A DNA stretch of 37,825 nucleotides from Candidatus Neomicrothrix sp. UBA2517 (GTDB taxonomy: Bacteria; Actinomycetota; Acidimicrobiia; Acidimicrobiales; UBA8592): contig DDNP01000032.1 in NCBI GenBank assembly GCA_002341185.1, positions 1 through 37,825 of the forward strand. The letters are read 5' to 3'. How positions within the stretch are numbered: position 1 is the first letter of the stretch; each line of letters starts with the position of its first letter. Shown here in pieces: positions 32,343-37,825 of this stretch. Under the pieces are notes generated by a model that worked only from the letters and a program-made list of their open reading frames with translations, did no database searches and was not told where the DNA came from. Position numbers and translations under genes: made by a program.

Positions 32343-33887
32343 ATGGGCGTGCAAGTAGATCATTTGACTCAGCATGCTGAAAATGTTGGAGACCGTATCG
32401 CTGTGATTGATGACAGAGGAGGCTCAAAGCCTCGTCGCCTGTCATATGTTGCTTTTAACGATGCGGTAAATGCGCTAGCAAATGGGTTCTTGTCGCTAGG
32501 AAGCGAAGAAGGTAGCCATATCGCATGGTGGGGTAATAACAGTATTGAAATACTGACTGCCATTCATGCGATTCGTAAATCTGGGGGGGTTTCAATTCCG
32601 ATACCATACAAATCAACGAGCGATGAGGCGTTGTATCTTCTGCACGTTGCTGACGTGGAGATTCTCATTATCGAGAACCAGTACCTTCCGATGCTGGCAC
32701 CGATTCGCGATCAATTAAAAAACTTAAAGCATATTGTTTCTTTCGGTGATGATGACGCTAATGAAAGAAGTATCCCCATGGGTGAGGTTTTAGGTTCGTC
32801 AGCTATGCCAGTGACTGAAGGGAATTATGCGTCTACTCAGCAAATGATTTTTACGTCAGGGACGACGGGTAAACCCAAGGGCGCGATACGAAAAGTTGGT
32901 GGAGAAGCAAACCAGTTTGGTCCTCTCTTTAAATTGATTGGGTGGGACCGTATGGAACAACTTATCTATCTCACAACTGGGCCGCTATATCATTCAGGGC
33001 CTCTAGGTTTCACTTTGCGTTCGCAATTAGTTGGATCAACCGTTGTCACACAACATTCATTTGACGCTGAGGACTGGTTACGCCTAGTTGATTCACATCG
33101 AGTTACATCCACGTTTTCTGCCCCAACACCGATGAGGCGTATTACTGCATTACCTGATCACATTAAATCAAAATATGATGTGTCTACTCTGGAGTGTTTC
33201 ATTGCGAATGCTGCTCCGTGGACGATGAAATTGAAAAGAGCGTATTTGAATGATTTCCGTGCAGATTCGCTTTGGGAGATTTATGGGTCAACAGAACTTT
33301 CAGTATGTACTGTTCTCGCCCCTGAAGATCAGCTAAGGAAACCAGGGTCGTGTGGCGTTCCAGCACCCGGTGTTGCCATCAAACTTTTTGATGATGATGG
33401 GAAAGAAATTAATGCACCAGATGAGCCTGGGGAGTTGTATGCGAAGTCCCTTGCTGTGTTTGACACATATTACAAATCTCATGACCAGTACCTTGAAGAT
33501 CATCGGGATGGGTATCAGACAGTTGGGGATATTGCATACGTTGATGATGAAGGGTACTACTTCATCTGTGATCGAAAGAAAGACATGATCATCACCGGAG
33601 GCGTGAACGTCTACCCTGCCGAAATCGAGAACGTTCTTGATGATCATCCTAAAGTAGCGGAAGTAGCGGTTTTGGGAATTCCTGACGAGGAGTGGGGCGA
33701 AGCGGTCTGCGCAATTATTGTCCCACTAGAGGGGTTAGAGGAAAATAATATAACTGAATTTGCACGAAACAGACTTTCCGGCCCTAAGGTACCCAAACAA
33801 ATATTCTTCTACCCCGAGTTACCGAAAACCGGGTCAGGAAAAGTTCTGAAAAGGGATATACGGGAACAGATCCTGAAGAATTTATAG
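32343..33887 (+). CDS. Acyl-CoA synthetase (AMP-dependent ligase, ANL superfamily)
   Basis: A 514-residue adenylate-forming ligase that probably activates a carboxylic acid to its CoA thioester. The P-loop-like A3 motif is FTSGTTGKPKG (residues 170-180), A5 is IYGSTELS, A7 is YQTVGDIAY, A8 is DRKKDMIITGGVNVYPAEIEN with the hinge Asp/Lys, and A10 is PKTGSGKVLKRD with catalytic Lys500. The N-terminal domain is complete and there is no signal peptide. It resembles the medium- and long-chain acyl-CoA or aryl-CoA ligases of actinobacteria, but the acid cannot be predicted. The ATG lacks a good Shine-Dalgarno. It is followed after 17 bases by the nuclease-like gene, probably in the same transcript. 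Confidence 0.92.
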   Translation: MGVQVDHLTQHAENVGDRIAVIDDRGGSKPRRLSYVAFNDAVNALANGFLSLGSEEGSHIAWWGNNSIEILTAIHAIRKSGGVSIPIPYKSTSDEALYLLHVADVEILIIENQYLPMLAPIRDQLKNLKHIVSFGDDDANERSIPMGEVLGSSAMPVTEGNYASTQQMIFTSGTTGKPKGAIRKVGGEANQFGPLFKLIGWDRMEQLIYLTTGPLYHSGPLGFTLRSQLVGSTVVTQHSFDAEDWLRLVDSHRVTSTFSAPTPMRRITALPDHIKSKYDVSTLECFIANAAPWTMKLKRAYLNDFRADSLWEIYGSTELSVCTVLAPEDQLRKPGSCGVPAPGVAIKLFDDDGKEINAPDEPGELYAKSLAVFDTYYKSHDQYLEDHRDGYQTVGDIAYVDDEGYYFICDRKKDMIITGGVNVYPAEIENVLDDHPKVAEVAVLGIPDEEWGEAVCAIIVPLEGLEENNITEFARNRLSGPKVPKQIFFYPELPKTGSGKVLKRDIREQILKNL

Positions 33888-33904
33888 AACAGTCACGGGG
33901 ATTG

Positions 33905-34630
33905 ATGCCTAAAGAACCTATTAAAAGGAAAGTTATAAGAAAAGAAATACATAACGCTGTATTCGTTGATTTCGAAGGTTCGGGTAAAAAACCAAACGAA
34001 GAACCTGATTTCAGTAATCCAGATGTTCGTAAATTTGTCGGAGTGTTATCGGTGACAAATCGTCTTAAGTTGCGCCAGTTTGTTCTTGATGATTCTTTGA
34101 ACATTTATGCGAAGTCATTTAACGCTGACGAGTCTGGATTGTGTGATGAACATAAAATAACGTGGTGCGGTACAAGAAAAAGAGCAGAAGAAAAAGTAAT
34201 TGAACTTTTATTGAAACTAAAAGGTCCAATCATCAGTTGGTCAGAACATGACTGGAACGTTATGGAAAACATGATGGGAAGTGATCACTTCAGCGATGAT
34301 GATCGAGCAAACATCAAAAGCCGATGGAGAAATGCCCTACAAACTGTTCGACCATGGAATACTGTGACACTTCAAAAGAAAGTTACAGACCATAAGTTGC
34401 AAAATTATATGGAGATCATTGGATACGTCACAGATTCAGAGAAGGAGGGGATGAGCGACAAGATGAGCTACTTGTCAAAAGTAGCGAAGGGGAAGCGTAA
34501 CCCCGATGAATTAACTTCTAAGCAGTTGGATAAATGGCGACACGTTTATGAGCATAATTTTCATGACTTAGAAGGGATGCGACAAGTACTTCATCAAGCA
34601 GTCCTAAAAAATAGCCTCTGTACCGTTTGA
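33905..34630 (+). CDS. Uncharacterised protein, probable DEDD-type (RNase H-like) exonuclease
   Basis: A 241-residue cytosolic protein of no family I can name. A DEDD exonuclease pattern is visible: Exo I is VFVDFEG with Asp22 and Glu24 on a hydrophobic strand; Exo II is ISWSEHDWNVM with Asp116 at the end of a strand; a helix KLQNYMEIIGYV (164-175) sits where the family has its L..l...G element; Exo III is YEHNFHDLEGMRQVL with Asn218 and Asp221, like the Y-N-x-x-D helix of the YprB/RNase_H_2 group. The nuclease assignment is inference from these four acidic positions. ATG 33905 is preferred over the adjacent TTG 33902 because GGGG precedes it. It lies downstream of the acyl-CoA ligase and is one base from the tdk stop. 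Confidence 0.7.
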   Translation: MPKEPIKRKVIRKEIHNAVFVDFEGSGKKPNEEPDFSNPDVRKFVGVLSVTNRLKLRQFVLDDSLNIYAKSFNADESGLCDEHKITWCGTRKRAEEKVIELLLKLKGPIISWSEHDWNVMENMMGSDHFSDDDRANIKSRWRNALQTVRPWNTVTLQKKVTDHKLQNYMEIIGYVTDSEKEGMSDKMSYLSKVAKGKRNPDELTSKQLDKWRHVYEHNFHDLEGMRQVLHQAVLKNSLCTV

Positions 34631-34631
34631 A

Positions 34632-35318
34632 CTATGAGGTAGGAGTTTGGACTGGAAGATTGATTACCTCTGCTTGCTCATCTTGTTGATCGAGGAGTTC
34701 TAATTGTTCTCCTTGGCGTCTCCTGAGTCCGGCATGCCAGTGCTTGCGGCACATAAGTTCATATGTCACTTCTGCGGTTTCTTCTATTTCTTCTGTGGCG
34801 GTATCTCCCACAACTTTTAACGCCCCTGAGTAGACTTGTATTCCGTTGACTAAGCGAGCGTTATGTGTGGCTCGAGCGCCACACCAGCATCGTGCTTCGA
34901 CCTGTACTTGGCTTCTCACGTCAGCGAGTTCTAGTAAGCGAGCTGTTCCGGGGAATAGTTCTCCTTGGAAGCTTGTGAGAAGGCCGAATGCGTAAACGTC
35001 GACATGGAGTTCGTCTACTATTCTGCCGAGTTGTTCTATTTGTCGCGGCTCGTAGAATTGGGCTTCGTCACAGACCATTGCGTCGAGGCCTGTGATTTCG
35101 AAGGCTTCTCTGGCTAGTTCGAAAAGGTTGACTGAGGCGTCAACGATGTCTGCTTCGGCTTCAACGCCAAGGCGGCTTGAGACTTTTCCTTCTTGTCGGT
35201 CAAGTTGTGTGGTGAGGATTACTTTGAGACCGCGTTGCGCAAGGTTGTGTCGTATCTGTAATGCCTGTGTGCTTTTGCCTGATCCCATAGTGCCGAAGAA
35301 GAAGCGAAGTTCTGCCAT
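34632..35318 (-). CDS. tdk: Thymidine kinase (type II, zinc-containing)
   Basis: A 228-residue thymidine kinase of the retained tetrameric TK1-like type, for salvage of thymidine to dTMP. Walker A is GTMGSGKST (9-17), the DEAQ motif with catalytic Glu85 is VCDEAQFYE, and the zinc ligands are probably Cys144, Cys146, Cys190 and His193. The CWCGARATHNARLVNG block is, as I recall, characteristic of actinobacterial members. The C-terminal ~30 residues are Gln/Glu-rich and longer than in the E. coli enzyme. The ATG has no Shine-Dalgarno but follows a TAGTTT by exactly six bases, with a TTGACT further upstream. Confidence 0.95.
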   Translation of the reverse strand: MAELRFFFGTMGSGKSTQALQIRHNLAQRGLKVILTTQLDRQEGKVSSRLGVEAEADIVDASVNLFELAREAFEITGLDAMVCDEAQFYEPRQIEQLGRIVDELHVDVYAFGLLTSFQGELFPGTARLLELADVRSQVQVEARCWCGARATHNARLVNGIQVYSGALKVVGDTATEEIEETAEVTYELMCRKHWHAGLRRRQGEQLELLDQQDEQAEVINLPVQTPTS

Positions 35319-35324
35319 ATCCCG

Positions 35325-35352
35325 AAACTACACCTTTGTGGTTTCTAGTCAA
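35325..35352 (-). promoter_or_regulatory. Candidate leaderless promoter of tdk
   Basis: On the minus strand TTGACT, a 16-base spacer, TAGTTT, six bases (CGGGAT), then the tdk ATG. Both hexamers fit consensus well and the spacing puts the start of transcription on the ATG. It is the best promoter candidate in the window. Confidence 0.58.
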
Positions 35353-35426
35353 ATGGTATGGGAAGAGGAAATATATAAATTGAACTGGCGAAGAGAACAC
35401 ACTCAGAACCGCTTAAAGTCTCTTAT

Positions 35427-35458
35427 GGTGAGAACCGACGACAATTAACCTTCTCACC
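35427..35458. repeat. Inverted repeat between tdk and tRNA-Gly
   Basis: GGTGAGAA and TTCTCACC form perfect 8-base arms around a 16-base spacer in the 220-base gap between the divergent tdk and tRNA genes. No T-run follows on either strand. It may be a protein-binding site; the remainder of the gap shows only the promoter candidates. Confidence 0.35.
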
Positions 35459-35494
35459 TAACTGACACTTACCACGTGAACTGGAATAACTGAT

Positions 35495-35525
35495 TTGGGT
35501 GCAATGCCCCGTAGGGTTGTAGAAT
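35495..35525 (+). promoter_or_regulatory. Candidate promoter of tRNA-Gly
   Basis: TTGGGT, a 19-base spacer and TAGAAT end 13 bases before the tRNA. The spacing is long and the -35 is only fair, so this is a weak call. Confidence 0.27.
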
Positions 35526-35538
35526 CCTATAACTATCT

Positions 35539-35609
35539 GCGGGTGTAGTTCAATGGTAGAACATCAGCTTCCCAAGCTGAGGACGGGGGTTCGATTCCCC
35601 TCACCCGCT
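35539..35609 (+). tRNA. tRNA-Gly, anticodon CCC
   Basis: A 71-base cloverleaf. The acceptor stem GCGGGTG pairs fully with CACCCGC, the D stem is GTTC/GAAC, the anticodon stem TCAGC/GCTGA encloses the loop TTCCCAA giving anticodon CCC, the variable loop is GGAC, and the T stem GGGGG/CCCCT closes the loop TTCGATT. The discriminator base is T, normal for bacterial tRNA-Gly. The CCA end is not encoded (TCACT follows), so it must be added after transcription. It reads the GGG codon. Confidence 0.96.
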
Positions 35610-35624
35610 CACTGGCCTTGTGGC

Positions 35625-36632
35625 TTAGACTTTGACGATTGATTTCCCAATATTGCCACCCGTAAACATCTTCGTATACGCATCCAACGTGTTTTCAACA
35701 CCGTTCGTTTCATCAAACCGGAACGTTATAAGTCCCTCATCTAACCATTGACGCATGCGCGCATCGGATTCATCCCCTCGATGAAAATAGTCAGGTGAGA
35801 AGAAGCCCGTGATTGATACCCGTTTGTGGAGAAGGTATTCAAATTTGTATGGTCCTGGGACAGGTCCTTCGGCGTTGTAGCTATCCATGAGTCCGCTTAA
35901 CGCGATCCTCCCGTGAATGGCCATGTTGGGCAGCACGGCGTCAAGGATGGGTCCAGCAACATTATCGAAATAGATATCTATCCCATTGGGAGCGTATTCT
36001 TTAATTTTTTCTTCGACGTTGTCTGTCTTGTAGTTGATTCCTTCATCAAATCCGAGGTCTGACTTTATCCAGTCAATTTTTTCGTCACTGCCAGCGATTC
36101 CTATTGTCCGACATCCAGCTATTCTGGCGACCTGACCAGCGATTGACCCAGTGGATCCTGCTGCTGCGGAGACGAGGAAGGTTTCACCTGGTTTTGGTTT
36201 ACCGACATCGAGTACGCCGAAGTATGAGGTCCATCCGCTTGGGCCTATGAGCCCGATGTATTGTCGGATGTCATCTATGTCAGGGTCAACGACAAATACT
36301 CCTGCTTCTGCTGGGTTGACTATTGAGTAGTCAGCCCATTGCCCGTATGCACGCACAAGAGAACCTTTTGTGTAGGCAGGATGGTTACTTTCTTCGATAG
36401 TTCCGACGAGTATTCCGATCATGGCGGATCCGAGTGGAAGGGGAACATCAAATCCGTCTTCGCGGGGGTGTAGCCAGTTTCGTGTTCCAGCATCCATTCC
36501 TATGTAAATATTTTTGATCAGAATTTCGCCTGGGGCGAGTTCCGGTATTGGTTCGCTTTTGAATTCAAATGCTGGTTCAAAATCCATTCCTTCAGGACGT
36601 TCTTGTAAACGCCACACCCATCGCTCGCTCAT
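35625..36632 (-). CDS. NADP-dependent oxidoreductase (zinc-independent MDR family, PTGR/CurA-like)
   Basis: A 335-residue medium-chain dehydrogenase/reductase of the leukotriene B4 dehydrogenase / curcumin reductase group, which reduces alpha,beta-unsaturated carbonyls with NADPH. The N-terminal ERPEGMDFEPAFEF and MDAGTRNWLHPR are family marks; the Rossmann fold has AAAGSTGSIAGQVARIAGC near residues 155-175, followed by GIAGSDEKIDWIKSDLGFDEGINYKT, and YFDNVAGPILDAVLPNM lies near residues 225-245. Structural zinc cysteines are absent, as expected. GGGGG lies five bases before the ATG. It is close behind the tRNA and transcribed toward it; a terminator hairpin lies just upstream. The physiological substrate is unknown. 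Confidence 0.92.
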   Translation of the reverse strand: MSERWVWRLQERPEGMDFEPAFEFKSEPIPELAPGEILIKNIYIGMDAGTRNWLHPREDGFDVPLPLGSAMIGILVGTIEESNHPAYTKGSLVRAYGQWADYSIVNPAEAGVFVVDPDIDDIRQYIGLIGPSGWTSYFGVLDVGKPKPGETFLVSAAAGSTGSIAGQVARIAGCRTIGIAGSDEKIDWIKSDLGFDEGINYKTDNVEEKIKEYAPNGIDIYFDNVAGPILDAVLPNMAIHGRIALSGLMDSYNAEGPVPGPYKFEYLLHKRVSITGFFSPDYFHRGDESDARMRQWLDEGLITFRFDETNGVENTLDAYTKMFTGGNIGKSIVKV

Positions 36633-36692
36633 CTTTCCCCCTAAATTGTTAATTCTAAACCTATCACTAAAAGTTATTAGCTATTAAAACGT

Positions 36693-36728
36693 AAAGGGCC
36701 CGCAGCGTAGCTGCGGGCCCTTTTATTT
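36693..36728 (-). terminator. Strong intrinsic terminator, possibly bidirectional
   Basis: AAAGGGCCCGCAGC and GCTGCGGGCCCTTT form a perfect 14-bp stem with a GTA loop. It lies about 35 bases past the stop of the periplasmic binding protein gene on the minus strand, where TTTACGTTTT follows; on the plus strand TTTTATTT follows. Its main role is to end the binding-protein transcript and insulate the oxidoreductase gene. Confidence 0.92.
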
Positions 36729-36755
36729 GACTCGTATGAGTTATTAGCTAATTAA

Positions 36756-37825
36756 TTAGCCTCTTCCCCAAAGAGCAGAGAATTGGGCTTCCATAGTGGC
36801 TGGCCCTTTCCAGTCTGCTTCTGGTGTATCAAGCAGTGCTTGACAAGACTCAGGTGTTTGAGTCAAGAAGAGAGGTATCGGAGGTGTTACGTGTCCGTTT
36901 CCAGGAATATCCTGTCCTACAGATGTACGAACCATTCCATCTACCATCAACCACGCTGTGTATAGAACTGGATTAACTGTTCCGAATTCTATTCTTCCAT
37001 CAACACATTCTTGCAGTGAAGCTGCGTCGTGGTCAGTTAGCGAAACGCTGATTCTTTCATCAAGATCAGCGCCCTCAAGAGCATCGAGGATTCCATAAAG
37101 CATTCCGTCAAATGCAACCATGAGCCAGTTAAGGTCTGGGTCTGCTTGGAAAGCTGAAATGATAGCGCCTGGTACTTCTCCTGTTAGGAGTTGGTCCAGT
37201 GAAACTGCTAACTCTTCAAATGTACAGTTAGGGCAGTTTTCCTCAAATGCTGCAGCAGCTCCGTTTCGTTGTGAAACAAGAACAGCAAAGTCTGGGATGT
37301 TAACCATGAGTACCTTAGCAGTACCATTTGATCGAACAATCACGTTATTTGCGTGCACGCTACCAGCTGCAAAGACATTGTCATTTCCAGAACAGTTTGT
37401 CATTAATCCTTCGAGGTCACTTGGAAGTGTGGTGTCGAAGCAAGAATATAGTCCAACTCCTGCATCTACCATCGTCTCAATTTCGTCAGCAATCGTAGCT
37501 GGTGGTGTACCAGTAATTGCAATGAAATCAGCTCCAAGATCTAACGCTGTAAGAATTGATGAGTTAGCACCAAAGCTAGCAATGTTAAGAATCTCTAGAT
37601 TCCAGTTAAGAGCTTCCGTTGCTGCTTCGAACGCTGGGTTAAATGCAGCACAGGTAACTTCACATGCCAACCAAGCTACTGTCTTGCCTTCAGGCACAAC
37701 AGAATCAATTGACTCTGTCACAGTAATTTGGTCTGGTGGTTCTGAGAAACTATCAACAACAGCTTGAGCTCTTGCGATTCCTGCTGCTACCGGATCAGCC
37801 TCTGGAGTTGACCCTGATGTGAAGG
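36756..37825 (-). CDS. Sugar-type periplasmic substrate-binding protein (N-terminus outside window)
   Basis: The frame is open to the right edge of the window, so about 355 C-terminal residues of a longer protein are visible and the start is missing. The first visible part (FTSGSTPEADPVAAGIARAQ) looks like the linker after a lipoprotein or secretion signal. The remainder is a type I periplasmic-binding fold of the ribose/ABC sugar family (Peripla_BP_4-like): GKTVAWLACEVTCAAFNPAFEAA, ALDLGADFIAITGTPPATI, VFAAGSVHANNVIVRSNGTAKVLMV, then a second lobe with ALEGADLDERISVSLTDHDAASLQ. Cysteines in EVTC, SCFD, TNCSG and ENCPNCTF suggest disulfides and an extracytoplasmic location. A terminator follows the stop. 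The ligand is unknown; the partner ABC genes would lie outside the window. Confidence 0.85.
   Translation of the reverse strand, partial: FTSGSTPEADPVAAGIARAQAVVDSFSEPPDQITVTESIDSVVPEGKTVAWLACEVTCAAFNPAFEAATEALNWNLEILNIASFGANSSILTALDLGADFIAITGTPPATIADEIETMVDAGVGLYSCFDTTLPSDLEGLMTNCSGNDNVFAAGSVHANNVIVRSNGTAKVLMVNIPDFAVLVSQRNGAAAAFEENCPNCTFEELAVSLDQLLTGEVPGAIISAFQADPDLNWLMVAFDGMLYGILDALEGADLDERISVSLTDHDAASLQECVDGRIEFGTVNPVLYTAWLMVDGMVRTSVGQDIPGNGHVTPPIPLFLTQTPESCQALLDTPEADWKGPATMEAQFSALWGRG

Noticed and set aside
35610..35624. tRNA-associated attachment (att) site next to tRNA-Gly
   Set aside because: No integrase and no second copy of the tRNA 3' end was noticed in the window.
36756..37721. 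Complete binding protein starting at the GTG at 37721
   Set aside because: The frame continues without a stop to the window edge with plausible linker sequence, so the GTG is an internal Val codon and the gene is truncated by the window.
1..37825. CRISPR array, insertion sequence, prophage or toxin-antitoxin module
   Set aside because: No regular direct repeats, transposase-like frames with terminal repeats, integrase, or small overlapping toxin-antitoxin pair were seen; the gaps are all short and the genes are mostly housekeeping.

Overview
This window looks like a chromosomal segment of a moderately AT-leaning actinobacterium, probably an uncultured, possibly marine, Acidimicrobiia-like lineage. 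The taxonomic call is inference. It rests on a thymidine kinase with an actinobacterial CWCG zinc site, a dCTP deaminase of the mycobacterial bifunctional type, a DnaK tail ending in alternating IDAE/IDE acidic residues, a PurC of the ~300-residue type, and a large membrane Fe-S reductase laid out like mycobacterial Rv0338c.

Layout, left to right. Positions 1-2804: the tail of an unknown plus-strand gene, a dienelactone-hydrolase-like gene, a luciferase-like flavin monooxygenase and a HAD hydrolase. Positions 2824-18151: a de novo purine supercluster on the minus strand. In transcription order it reads purA, purD, purE, purB, purC, a Rieske oxygenase, purS, purQ, purL; then, beyond two plus-strand cytochrome P450 genes, purF and purM, followed by the HAD gene. 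Positions 18259-23216: a complete branched-chain amino-acid-type ABC importer (livG, livF, livH, livM, substrate-binding lipoprotein), codirectional with and upstream of purA. Positions 23318-26586: dnaK-grpE-dnaJ. Positions 26805-28172: an ammonium channel with a strong terminator. Positions 28356-30986: an 876-residue membrane Fe-S reductase. Positions 31034-35318: a VTT-domain membrane protein, dcd, an acyl-CoA ligase, a probable DEDD-type nuclease and tdk. Positions 35539-37825: tRNA-Gly(CCC), an NADP-dependent oxidoreductase, a perfect terminator hairpin, and a sugar-type periplasmic binding protein running off the right edge.

How the genes work together. PurF, PurD, PurS/Q/L, PurM, PurE, PurC and PurB cover most of the route from PRPP toward IMP, and PurA with PurB makes AMP. 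purN, purK and purH are not in the window. ATGA/GTGA overlaps (purS-purQ-purL, purE-purB, purF-purM) imply translational coupling. The oxygenase genes (two P450s, one Rieske alpha subunit) sit inside the purine block without redox partners; the Rieske gene appears to have its own promoter and no Shine-Dalgarno.

No CRISPR array, insertion sequence, phage gene or obvious defence island is visible. The points most worth a second look are: a recurrent TAnnnT-N6-start arrangement suggesting leaderless transcripts (tdk, dcd, the DLH gene); a long hairpin abutting the purA ribosome-binding site; a perfect 12-bp palindrome in the dcd/acyl-CoA ligase divergent promoter region; the tandem P450 pair; the helix-hairpin-helix-like tail on the Fe-S reductase; and the unnamed DEDD-like nuclease. 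No intergenic gap exceeds 300 bases.
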